Shown here: one piece after another, positions 35,316 through 44,535 of the stretch
Numbering within the stretch: the first letter of the stretch is position 1
How the letters are laid out: each line of letters starts with the position of its first letter
Assembly (NCBI GenBank): GCA_016713525.1
Contig: JADJOZ010000007.1
Span: forward strand, 124,001-188,000
Direction of reading: 5' to 3'
Length of the DNA stretch: 64,000 nt
Source of the DNA: Bacteroidota bacterium
GTDB lineage: Bacteria > Bacteroidota > Bacteroidia > AKYH767-A > OLB10
Notes under the pieces: generated by a model
What the model was told of the DNA's origin: nothing
The model's database searches: none
Seen by the model: only the letters and a program-made list of their open reading frames with translations
Program-made: the position numbers and the translations under genes

Positions 35316-36056
35316 ATGGCCATTCGAAATCTGGGAGCAATTATTATAGACACCCTTAGAAACGATTATATTAAAAAATCATTTCAGGATGCCGGCCCGA
35401 GAAATTATTTATTGGATTTAGGATGTGGCATAAAACCATTCAGACATATTTATAACCTGACTGCGAAAAAATCTATCGGTATCGATGTTGCTCAAAGCCC
35501 TCATGGAACTAATTTTGTTGATATAATTTATGATGGTAAAATATTCCCTTTTAAAAACAATGAATTTGATATCGTTTTTTGCAGTGAAGTAATGGAACAT
35601 GTACCCGATCCTGTATTGTTTTTATCAGAAATAAACCGGGTAATGCAAATTGACGGGAAACTTATAATGACAACACCATTTCTGGTTCCGCTCCATGAAG
35701 AGCCATATGATTTTTTTCGTTATACCAAATATGGAATAAAGGAACTACTAACCAGAGCTGGTTTTGAAGTTGAAAACATTACTCCATTTGCAGATTATTT
35801 TGGCGTAATCATAGGAATTAATATCCAACTCTATCTTAAATTCTGGAATATCCTTTCAAAATTAACCAGAATAAAACTTTTATATTCTGAATACAATCCA
35901 TTTATATTTTTACCTGTTGTGATTCCCCAGTGGCTGTATTTATTATACTTGAAAATTCCATTACCAAAAGGACTTAAAAGGTATCTGAAACGTACCACAC
36001 GCGGTTATGGCTATACAGCTGTAAAAAAAAGAAGCTTGTCTGATGAACAAAATTAA
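35316..36056 (+). CDS. Class I SAM-dependent methyltransferase
   Basis: A 246-residue methyltransferase. Motif I (LLDLGCGIKPF, residues ~32-42), motif II (KSIGIDVAQSPHG) and the post-core CSEVMEHVPDPVLFLSEINR, with VMQIDGKLIMTTPF after it, are typical of Methyltransf_11. The C-terminal part has two hydrophobic stretches, which suggest membrane association. It likely methylates a sugar or a lipid-linked intermediate of the exopolysaccharide. It overlaps the next gene by 14 nt. Confidence 0.82.
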   Translation: MAIRNLGAIIIDTLRNDYIKKSFQDAGPRNYLLDLGCGIKPFRHIYNLTAKKSIGIDVAQSPHGTNFVDIIYDGKIFPFKNNEFDIVFCSEVMEHVPDPVLFLSEINRVMQIDGKLIMTTPFLVPLHEEPYDFFRYTKYGIKELLTRAGFEVENITPFADYFGVIIGINIQLYLKFWNILSKLTRIKLLYSEYNPFIFLPVVIPQWLYLLYLKIPLPKGLKRYLKRTTRGYGYTAVKKRSLSDEQN

Positions 36057-37161
36057 AGTCCTTCATTATATCTGGTCTGCCAACTTTGGTGGAATTGAAA
36101 AGCTTGTTATTGACCTTACCAAAGCCCAGCAGGGTAATAGCGAGTGTGAAAGTTCTATACTGATTGGATGTCATAAAGGAACATTTATTGAAAAATTGAC
36201 AGAAGAAAAAGTCCGACATTGTTTTGCCTTCATGAAACATGGTTTTGATATCAGACCATTAACTGTTAAAAATGTTAGTAATGCTGTAAGAAATGTTGAT
36301 ATTGTTCATATTCACACTTACAATCCATTAATATTTCTTATTGCATTGCGTTATAAGAAAAAAATATTTATACCGTACACGGAAATTTCAATTTTGGCCG
36401 AAAGGTCACTTTTTCCGATAAACTTATTCACCTTCAACGAAAATTTTTCTTAAATAATTTCACAGATTTCATTTCATTTAATTCAATATTTACGCAAAAT
36501 AAAGCATATGCAAAGTACGGTCTTAAATCCGTTAAGAATAAGGTAGTTTATAATGGCATTTTTCTGAATTTAAATGAATTTGTGCCTCCTGTTGAAAATG
36601 AAATGTTGCTAAATCAACTCAAAGATAAATTTGTTGTAGGAACAAGCAGCCGATTTGCAGGTTTCAAAAAGAATTGACCGGCTGATTGAAGCATTTGCCA
36701 GATTTTCAGAAAATAAAAAGGATGTTGCTCTATTATTAGTTGGTGATGGCCCTTTGTTGTCTGATCTTAAAAGTCAGGCCTCGAAACTAAATATTTTGGA
36801 TTCAGTTATATTTGCAGGTTATCAGCCCAATGTCCGGAGTTTTCAAAATTTAATGACCATTTGTGTATTCCCGTCCGAAAACGAACCTTTCGGTTTAGTA
36901 GCAGTGGAAACATTATCACTTGGAAAACCTACACTTTTATTTAAAGATGGCGGAGGAATGACTGAAATATTCACCGAATCCCTGAAATCTGACATCGTTG
37001 ACAATATTTCTGAAATGACATCCCGGATAGAATCCTATTATCAGCTGTATCATTCAAAACAACTTCCGCACATTGAAGTCAGACAGAAAGCTGCATCCCG
37101 ATTTGATATTCATACTATGGAAAAGCATTTTTTTGAAATTTACAAGTCAATTTTGGCATAA
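36043..37161 (+). CDS. GT4-type glycosyltransferase, two frameshifts
   Basis: A glycosyltransferase of about 372 residues with the GT-B fold. The N-terminal frame has HYIWSANFGGIEKLVIDLTK and VDIVHIHTYNPL. A missing base near 36388-36392 and an extra A in the run at 36666-36670 interrupt it. The central part between them reads TDFISFNSIFTQNKAYAKYG, then VVYNGIFLNL and GTSSRFAGFK. The C-terminal frame has LLVGDGPLLSDLKSQA and the donor-site motif FPSENEPFGLVAVETLSLGK. Total length after correction is normal for family GT4. It should add one sugar to the EPS repeat unit; the sugar is not predictable. Confidence 0.85.
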
Positions 37162-37268
37162 GTTTTCCTTCTCCGTCGCTAGAACCTTATATTTCAATAA
37201 CTTACACGATACAAAAAGTAAAGTTAACAGCTTTCAGCATCTGAATTTTTTCTTAATTTTGCCGTAAG

Positions 37269-39636
37269 ATGTTGATGACTTATAAAGAATGGAGAAACTG
37301 GTTAAGTAACCTTAACTGGAATGTAAAATGGTTTGTTATCATTATCCTCATCAGACCAATCGTTGACAACTTTTATTATCTTAAGGAAATTTCTCCCTTA
37401 TTGTCCCCCCAATTATTTTGTCGGCATTCTGACCCCAATAATGGCTCTTTATGGTATTTATACTATAAAGAAACCTAATTACAGCAGACTTGATACTTTT
37501 ATCATGCTGTTTACTATTATTTCACTGGTCGGAAGTTTATCACTTCTCATAAGTGATTCATTTTCGTTTAATTCAATAGAACAGCTGATAAAAGTTAACT
37601 TTCTAAGTTATATGTACTTTTTCCTGAGACGGATGATTGTAACTAAACAAGACCTTCATGGAGTGCTGCAAGCATTTGTTTATTCTTCATTAGTTGTGGT
37701 GATTTCATTCGGTTATGAATTGATTTTCCAACCAATTAATGTGCAAATATCCAGAGGCCTTGAGCGCTATCAGGGCAATTATTCCGACGTCTTGAACTAT
37801 GCCTTGTACATGTGCTGCTCACTTTTGATTATTTGCTATGCCTATCTATCCAGAGAAAATCTGAAAAATCAGTCCAATAATTTATACATCCTTCTGAGTG
37901 GAACTGTTTTTGCATTTATGATCCTTTTTAATATTCATCACACAGCAAGCTATGTAGTTATTGGCACCATATTAATCCTGTTTTTAGTTTACAATTTTAA
38001 AAAGAATGCAGTTATTGGTTTAGGATTTGTTGCAATTTTAGGAGGGGTTATCTATTTTCTCGGATCCGAAACAGTTGATGAAAAATTAATGCCACTCATT
38101 GAAACGGATATCGAAGTTTACGAAGGTGAGCGTGATAACGAAATGTTGCTTCATGGAAGAGTTGGAAGATGGACCAGATTCCTTGATTACTTTTTTGAAA
38201 AAAATATTGCTGTTCAATTCCTGGGATTACCACTAACCTTTGAAGATAGTTATATGTACACAGGCAAAGGGGTACACAATGATTTTGTTAGGACATTGCT
38301 AAGTGTTGGCTATTCAGGATTATTCATGTATTTATTAATTCTTATTAATATTATAATCCGAATAATCAAACATAATGCATCTATTCAATTCCTTGGATTG
38401 GGAGTAATCGCTTCATTAATATTATATTCAATTAGTACTACTCCCCTTTTATATCCTCCCCTTATGTATGTGTTATTGCCAATTGTTTGCATATTAACAC
38501 TTCCCAAGAACATAATGGATAAAAATAAAACTGTGAAATATAAGTTGTTGATTTTAGGAAAGCTGCCTCCACCCTACATGGGTCCTTCCATTGCGTTTCA
38601 AATACTGATAAACTCAGAACTGAAAAACAATTTTATCCTGGACTATCTGGATGTTACTGCTAATCAAAACCTGAACACTTTAGGGAAATGGAGTGTAAAG
38701 AAAATCGCAACCAATTTTTCTATTTACTCCAGACTAATAAAAAAACTTGCAAAAGTCCAACCCGATATTGTTTTGATTCCAATCAGTCAAACAACTTTAG
38801 GCTTTTTTAAGGATTCTATTTTCATTATTCTGTGTTATATATATCGCAGAAGGGTTATTATTCAACTACGAGGAAGTGGCTTTAAAACATGGGTACAAAA
38901 TTCCGGTTGGCTTAATAGATTTTTTGTTTCACAAGTACTAAAAATTCCAAAAGGTGTAATTGTTTTAGGGAATAATTTAAAATATCTCTTTACTGATTAT
39001 TTTCCGGAATCAGCAATCTACATTGTTCCTAATGGGGGAAATTATGTAGTACCAGCCAGAGAATATTCAACAACTAAAGATGTTAAACTGATATATCTTG
39101 CAAATCTTCAACCTTCAAAAGGAATCGAAGATGTTATAAATGCAATGGTTCATCTAAAAAAATCAGGTACGGAACAATTTTCACTGACAATTATTGGTGA
39201 ATGGAGAGAAAATACAACTAAAGAGAAATGTTTAAATACCATTGAACAATTTAAACTACCTGTTACAATATATAATTCTGGAGTCAGTAAAAATAAATTC
39301 GACTATTTAAGTACAAGTGATATCTTCCTTTTTACCCCCAGAGAACCGGAAGGTCATCCATGGGTAATTGTCGAAGCAATGGCTGCCGGCTTACCGGTAA
39401 TTTCTACAAATCAAGGTGCTATTGTAGAGTCGGTAATTGATGAAGAAAATGGTTATATTGTACCTGTAAAATCGCCGGAAGAAATTGCGAAAAAGATAAA
39501 AATTCTCATCGAGAATCCTGATTTGAGAATTAAAATGGGTAAATTAAGCCGCCAGATGTATTTGTCTAAATTTACAGAAAATCAAATGGTGGAAAATTAT
39601 ACAAGGGCCTTCACTACAGTTATTGAAAATAATTAA
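37269..39636 (+). CDS. Wzy-like polymerase joined to a GT4 glycosyltransferase, frameshifted
   Basis: As written, one long frame encodes two parts. Residues to ~415 are a Wzy/O-antigen-ligase-like membrane protein with about ten hydrophobic segments and a periplasmic loop containing HGRVGRWTRFLDYF and GVHNDFVRTLLSVGYSG. The second part, from the internal ATG at 38516, is a GT-B glycosyltransferase (KLLILGKLPPPYMGPS, LIYLANLQPSKGIEDVI, FTPREPEGHPWVIVEAMAAGLP). The true start is at 37269 or 37275 (MTYKEWRNWLSNLNWNVKWF). An extra C in the run at 37405-37410 must be removed to join LSP to NYFVGILTPI. Both alternative frames stop within ten bases of the internal ATG, so the fusion itself may be produced by another single-base error. 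Confidence 0.75.
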
Positions 39637-39697
39637 CTAAAAAAATATTGTCATTCATATTAAATTCCAGTTTCATTGCCTTTAAAATTTATTTCTC

Positions 39698-41839
39698 ATG
39701 GAACAATTAACCCAAAGTCTGAAAGACGGCCAAATGAATCTTCTGGAAGTACCATTTCCAGCTTTAAATCATGGCTATATATTAGTTCGAAATCATTTTT
39801 CATTAGTTAGTGCCGGCACTGAAGGTAAAACCGTTAAGGATGCCAGATTAGGTTACATAGGTAAAGCAAAAGCCAGAAAGGATGAAGTGAGGAAGGTAAT
39901 TCAAACCGCCAAAACTCTGGGGATTATGAAAACCTATCAAATGGTAATGAATAAACTGGATGCCCCTAATCCACTTGGTTACTGTTGTGCAGGTGAAGTA
40001 ATTGAAGTGTCACCGGAAATCACAGAATTCCGTATTGGTGATTATGTTGCTTGTGGCGGGAATAGCGCTAATCATTCTGAAGTTGTATCAGTGCCTAAAA
40101 ATCTTTGTGTGAAAATTCCTGCCGGAGTAACTGTTGAACAGGCAGCTATGACAACTTTAGGTTCAATTGCATTGCAGGGAGTCCGTCAGGCAGATCTTAG
40201 ATTAGGAGAAAGTGCAGCCGTGATAGGATTGGGTCTTATTGGGCAACTAACCATTCAGTTATTACAGGCTTCCGGTATAAAAACAATTGGAATCGACATT
40301 GATGAGCAACAAGTTAAAGCAGCAATACAAAATTGCCAGACCATTGCCTTTTCACGAAATAGCGAATATGTGTATACTGCAATTGATGAACTTACCAATG
40401 GTTTTGGCGTTGATGCCGTAATAATCACTGCAGGTACATCTTCCAGTGATCCAATTGATTTCTCAGGAGAAATCTGCAGACAAAAAGGGAAAGTAGTTGT
40501 TGTTGGTGCCGTTCCAACCGGATTTAAGAGAACCAACTTTTTCAAGAAAGAATTAGATTTAAGAATGTCATGCTCATATGGCCCTGGACGCTATGATTCT
40601 GATTATGAAGAAAAAGGTATTGATTATCCTTACGGATATGTAAGATGGACCGAAAATAGAAATATGGAATCTTTTTTGCAGCTGATAAGCTCAGGCAAAA
40701 TAAGTGTTGAACCTTTAATCACCCACAGATTTAACTTTACTTCCGCTATTGAGGCCTATAACATGATTGTTAACAGAACGGAACCTTTCTTAGGTATAAT
40801 TCTGAAATATGATCAATCTAAATCAGTCCGTTCTACAGTTTCAACTAATGGAACTCCTAATGTGTTATTTAAAGCCGACAAACCCATCATTGGATTTATC
40901 GGAGCAGGAAATTTTGCGCAAAATTTTCTACTCCCTGCCATTGGAAATGATGGTCAATTAAAAGGCATTTCAACCGCAAGGCCTGCCAATGCACGAAATC
41001 TGGCAGATAAATATAAATTCAAATATGCAGCCGGAAGTGCATCTGAAATTATTGAAGACCCGGAAATTAATACCCTATTCATAGCTACCCGACATGATTC
41101 ACATTTCACTTATGTAATAAAAGGGCTGAATGCCGGAAAAAATGTATTTGTTGAAAAGCCATTGTGCATGGATGTGGATGAACTTGAACAAATTAAAAAA
41201 GCACATGCTGCATCAGGAAAATCATTAATGGTTGGATTTAACCGAAGATTCTCTCCTCTGGTAAAATCACTGATGAATGTAATTCATGAAAAAAATGATG
41301 TGCAACTATCAATCAATTACAGAATAAATGCCGGGATTGTCCCATCCGATCATTGGATTCATGACAAATCCGTTGGAGGAGGCCGAATTATTGGTGAAGC
41401 ATGCCATTTTATTGATCTTGCCTCTTTCCTTGCCAAATCAAAAATTGAATCTGTCAGCGCCGTTGCTGTTCCGGATGCACATTCACAAAATGATACAGCT
41501 GTAATCAGTCTTTATTTCAAAAATGGCAGTATTGCAAATATTTCATATTTTTCAAATGGTAATAAAGAAGTAGAAAAAGAAAATATAGAAGTATTTTTTA
41601 ATGGCAGAATAGCCATAATAAATGATTTCAAAACCCTGACAATTTACGGCAAAAATAAAATTGAAAAAAAATCGAAGGGTACTGACAAAGGACATAACCA
41701 GGAAGTAAGCGAATTTCTCAATAACATAAATTCCGGATCGCCCTGCCCTATCCCATTTGAAGAACAATATAATAGTTTTTTAGCCACTTTTATGTGCATC
41801 AAATCAATAAGCTCCAATGGTGAACGTATCATTCTCTGA
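39698..41839 (+). CDS. Bi-domain oxidoreductase (zinc-type alcohol dehydrogenase + Gfo/Idh/MocA)
   Basis: A 713-residue fusion. Residues 1-370 form a medium-chain dehydrogenase domain (HFSLVSAGTEGKTVKDAR, DYVACGGNSANHSE, AAVIGLGLIGQLTIQLLQ). Residues ~390-713 form a Gfo/Idh/MocA oxidoreductase (IIGFIGAGNFAQNFLLPAI, ATRHDSHFTYVIKGLNAGK, VEKPLCMD, VGFNRRFSP, GEACHFIDLA). Fusions of this kind recur in Bacteroidota polysaccharide clusters. They are assumed to oxidise or epimerise a glycan sugar, but no reaction is established. It overlaps the next gene by 23 nt if that gene uses its first ATG. Confidence 0.85.
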   Translation: MEQLTQSLKDGQMNLLEVPFPALNHGYILVRNHFSLVSAGTEGKTVKDARLGYIGKAKARKDEVRKVIQTAKTLGIMKTYQMVMNKLDAPNPLGYCCAGEVIEVSPEITEFRIGDYVACGGNSANHSEVVSVPKNLCVKIPAGVTVEQAAMTTLGSIALQGVRQADLRLGESAAVIGLGLIGQLTIQLLQASGIKTIGIDIDEQQVKAAIQNCQTIAFSRNSEYVYTAIDELTNGFGVDAVIITAGTSSSDPIDFSGEICRQKGKVVVVGAVPTGFKRTNFFKKELDLRMSCSYGPGRYDSDYEEKGIDYPYGYVRWTENRNMESFLQLISSGKISVEPLITHRFNFTSAIEAYNMIVNRTEPFLGIILKYDQSKSVRSTVSTNGTPNVLFKADKPIIGFIGAGNFAQNFLLPAIGNDGQLKGISTARPANARNLADKYKFKYAAGSASEIIEDPEINTLFIATRHDSHFTYVIKGLNAGKNVFVEKPLCMDVDELEQIKKAHAASGKSLMVGFNRRFSPLVKSLMNVIHEKNDVQLSINYRINAGIVPSDHWIHDKSVGGGRIIGEACHFIDLASFLAKSKIESVSAVAVPDAHSQNDTAVISLYFKNGSIANISYFSNGNKEVEKENIEVFFNGRIAIINDFKTLTIYGKNKIEKKSKGTDKGHNQEVSEFLNNINSGSPCPIPFEEQYNSFLATFMCIKSISSNGERIIL

Positions 41840-43015
41840 ACAGGATAATATGATTGATTCTGAACAAAATATTCTGACCGGATTAATCAAACTTCAAAAA
41901 TATATTGAGGCGGAAAATTATTCCGGATATGATCCATACGATGCATTAAAATCTCCCCTATTCCATTTACCTTTTCTCAGAAGTCACAAGTTAATCCGTT
42001 TTGGAACCCAACAGTTCGTAAAACGATTTCCTTTAAATCTGAGACCCCTGCTCCTAATTAAAAAAGGATTAAATCCTGTAACAATTGGATTATGCATACA
42101 GGCTTATACCTCTCTTGCAAAAAATAAAAACATCACCCCTGATGAGCTAAATGCTAAAGCTAACCCATTAATAAACCAATTGACAAATCTGATACCAAAA
42201 GGCTTTAAAGGTGCCTGCTGGGGCTATGATTTTGATTGGGAGTCGAGATATGCCAAAATTCCATCTTACCAACCAACAATTGTTGCAACCGGAATAATTA
42301 CTAATGCCCTTTTTGAATTTTATAAATTTACAGGTAATAAAGCTGCTCTGGATCTGTGTAAAAGTGCCTGCAATTTTCTATTGAATGATATCAACCGGTT
42401 TGTTGATAAAGATGAATCTATTTGTTTCTCTTATTCACCATTCGACAATATTCAGGTATTTAACGCGAGCATGAAAGGGGTGCGGTTACTTTCACAAGTA
42501 TATAGTGTTACTAAAGATCCTGAATTATATTTAATCGCAAAGAAAGGAGCTCAGTTTGTAATTAATTATCAGCAAAAAGATGGTTCCTGGAAGTATGCAG
42601 CTTTGAACAAAGGTGAATGGATTGACAACTATCACACAGGCTATGTATTGGATTGTTTGCACGAGTTTCAAAACAATTGTAACGACCTAACCTTCGAAAA
42701 AATATTCAAAGCGGATTCGAATATTATGTAAATAATTTTTTTGTTGATGATCGGATTCCAAAATTTTATAACAATTCAATTTATCCAATCGATTGCACTG
42801 CCGGTGGACAATCGATATTGACTCTGTTAAGATTTAATGAAGTAGCAAAAGCATTAAATGTAGCTGCATTCATGATTGATAAGATGCAATCTCCAAAAGG
42901 CTATTTCTATTTTAGAAAATATAAGGTTTATACCGAGAAGCATTCCTTTATGAGATGGTCAAATGCATGGATGTTTGCTGCCCTGGCTGAAGTTGCCAAT
43001 TTTTCAAAACCTTGA
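41817..43015 (+). CDS. Toroid-like protein of polysaccharide clusters, frameshifted
   Basis: A protein of about 399 residues of uncertain family. Repeated helical pairs with Trp and Gly-rich turns (YSGYDPYDALKSP, GACWGYDFDWESR, YQQKDGSWKYA, DNYHTGYVLDCLHEF, CTAGGQSILTLLR, FMRWSNAWMFAALAE) resemble an alpha/alpha toroid, as in glycan lyases and epimerases. The frame breaks near 42711-42714, where one missing G separates KIFKA from GFEYYVNNFFVDDR; the second part ends at 43015. It directly follows the bi-domain oxidoreductase, and the two probably work on the same glycan. A later start at 41850 (MIDSEQN) is possible. No catalytic residues can be assigned. Confidence 0.65.
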
Positions 43016-43169
43016 ATCTTATTAAGTCCGGATTGAAATGCAATCATTATTGTTATTAAACTATTGTTTATCAACCAATTGGCATTAAAGAAAAGTATAA
43101 TTTTCTTATATTATAAAAATAATTATAGTCATATATAATTCACACTTAATTTCTTTTACGATCTTTATT

Positions 43170-43187
43170 TAATTGAATTTCAATCAT
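43170..43187. promoter_or_regulatory. Palindromic candidate operator, copy 2
   Basis: Identical over 18 nt to 29666-29683, with the same ATTGAA-T-TTCAAT inverted repeat. It ends 70 nt before the candidate -7 element at 43257. Confidence 0.5.
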
Positions 43188-43238
43188 ATATAGACTTATT
43201 AACATTTAAGTTTATTAATCCAAATTTCTGCTATTGCG

Positions 43239-43264
43239 TTGGGTCTCTAAAAACATTAAATTTA
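43239..43264 (+). promoter_or_regulatory. Weak candidate promoter of the sugar transferase gene
   Basis: TTG (43239-43241) and TAAATTTA (43257-43264), 15 nt apart, resemble the Bacteroidota promoter but end in A instead of G. Its placement relative to the palindrome copies that seen at the EPS promoter. Confidence 0.35.
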
Positions 43265-43341
43265 CATCTTAATAACCATAATTAAATATAAAATATCTTA
43301 CCATCCTTCAATGGCTTTTGTGTTGGATAATAAAAGAATGA

Positions 43342-44448
43342 ATGAGGAATAATATACTATCTGCTAAAGAGTCTGGTGAAGCTAAACTCCGTGATCTATT
43401 TAAATTTGGGAATGTCAGGAATTCAATATTAAAAGACCCTGGCCAGGAAGTTTATGATTATTTATCCGAATTTGTAAGTTTGGAAGGTGAAAGGACCATG
43501 GTTTTAATGACCAAAACTGCATTTAATGTGTATGCACTTTCGGATAATTATTTTGATACTCTGGTAAATTTTGCACGAATCAACGACATACAGCGAATCA
43601 ACAAATTTTTTGAGGCAGTAAATGAGAAGCTTCCAAAAGATGGGATATTTGTTGGTTGTGTTGAAACCAAAGGCGATAGGAAACACCGGATTTTGAATAA
43701 GTACCCATGGGGATTAGCTCATATTTACTATTGCTTCGACTTCATCCTGAAGCGAATATTTCCTAAGTTACCAATAACAAAAAAAATCTACTTCAAAATA
43801 ACCGGCGGAAGAAACCGTGTTATATCGAGAACAGAAACACTGGGAAGATTATATAGTTGCGGGTTCAGCGTAATTGATGAAAGGAAAATAAATGGGAGGA
43901 TGATTTTTGTTGTGAGGAAAATCGACGAACCGGCATTTGATGAAGAACCTAGTTATGGGCCTATTTGCAAAATGAAAAGATTTGGCAAAAATGGTAAAAT
44001 CATAAATGTCTACAAATTCAGGACAATGCATCCTTTTTCTGAATACTTGCAACAATACATTTACGAGAGGAATCAATTAAAAGAAGGCGGAAAATTTAAG
44101 GATGATTTCAGAATTTCCACGGTTGGTAAATTTATGCGGAAATACTGGCTGGATGAATTACCAATGATTATTAATTTAATAAAAGGCGATCTCAAAATCG
44201 TTGGTGTCCGTCCTTTAAGTAAACAATATTTAAGCCTGTATTCAGAAGAACTAAAGGCAAAACGCTTGCAGCATACCCCCGGATTAATCCCACCTTTCTA
44301 CGCCGACTTACCTAAAACTTTGGATGAAATTATGGCTTCAGAAATGAATTATTTACTCCAGTATGAAAAAAACCCTATCAGGACAGATATAAAATATTTC
44401 ATAAGTGCAATCCATCAAATCCTGTTTAAAAAAGCACGTAGCAACTAA
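43342..44448 (+). CDS. Polyprenyl-phosphate sugar transferase (initiating enzyme), unusual N-terminus
   Basis: A 368-residue protein whose C-terminal half is a bacterial sugar transferase domain: INVYKFRTMHPFSEYL, the STVGKFMRKYWLDELPM catalytic region with the Asp-Glu pair, and NLIKGDLKIVGVRPL. Such enzymes load the first sugar phosphate onto undecaprenyl phosphate. The N-terminal ~190 residues are soluble-looking (LSAKESGEAKLRDLFKFG, LMTKTAFNVYALSDNYFD) and replace the usual membrane-embedded helix before the catalytic domain. Only a modest hydrophobic stretch (GLAHIYYCFDFILKRIFP) is visible. It is the last EPS gene and has its own regulatory region and terminator. Confident as a family member; the activity of this form is inferred. 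Confidence 0.8.
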   Translation: MRNNILSAKESGEAKLRDLFKFGNVRNSILKDPGQEVYDYLSEFVSLEGERTMVLMTKTAFNVYALSDNYFDTLVNFARINDIQRINKFFEAVNEKLPKDGIFVGCVETKGDRKHRILNKYPWGLAHIYYCFDFILKRIFPKLPITKKIYFKITGGRNRVISRTETLGRLYSCGFSVIDERKINGRMIFVVRKIDEPAFDEEPSYGPICKMKRFGKNGKIINVYKFRTMHPFSEYLQQYIYERNQLKEGGKFKDDFRISTVGKFMRKYWLDELPMIINLIKGDLKIVGVRPLSKQYLSLYSEELKAKRLQHTPGLIPPFYADLPKTLDEIMASEMNYLLQYEKNPIRTDIKYFISAIHQILFKKARSN

Positions 44449-44460
44449 TATTAATATGCA

Positions 44461-44505
44461 ACAAAAAAAACTGAGTGGTATATGAACCACTCAGTTTTTT
44501 TTTGT
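44461..44505. terminator. Bidirectional terminator at the end of the EPS locus
   Basis: A 9-bp stem (44471-44479 with 44486-44494) is flanked by A8 and T9. It serves both the sugar transferase gene and the convergent T9SS gene. Confidence 0.9.
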
Positions 44506-44535
44506 TGTCACGATTCTATTTTCATAGTTGAACAG

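Larger units (their letters stand above)
43016..43341. other. AT-rich intergenic region upstream of the sugar transferase
   Basis: A 326-nt gap with very low GC and no coding frame. It contains a weak AT hairpin (43088-43107), the second copy of the 18-nt palindrome (43170-43187) and a candidate promoter (43239-43264). Confidence 0.7.

Noticed and set aside
37255..37264. TAATTTTG just before the Wzy gene as a promoter
   Set aside because: It is only about five bases from the ATG and has no -33 element; the upstream genes are closely packed.
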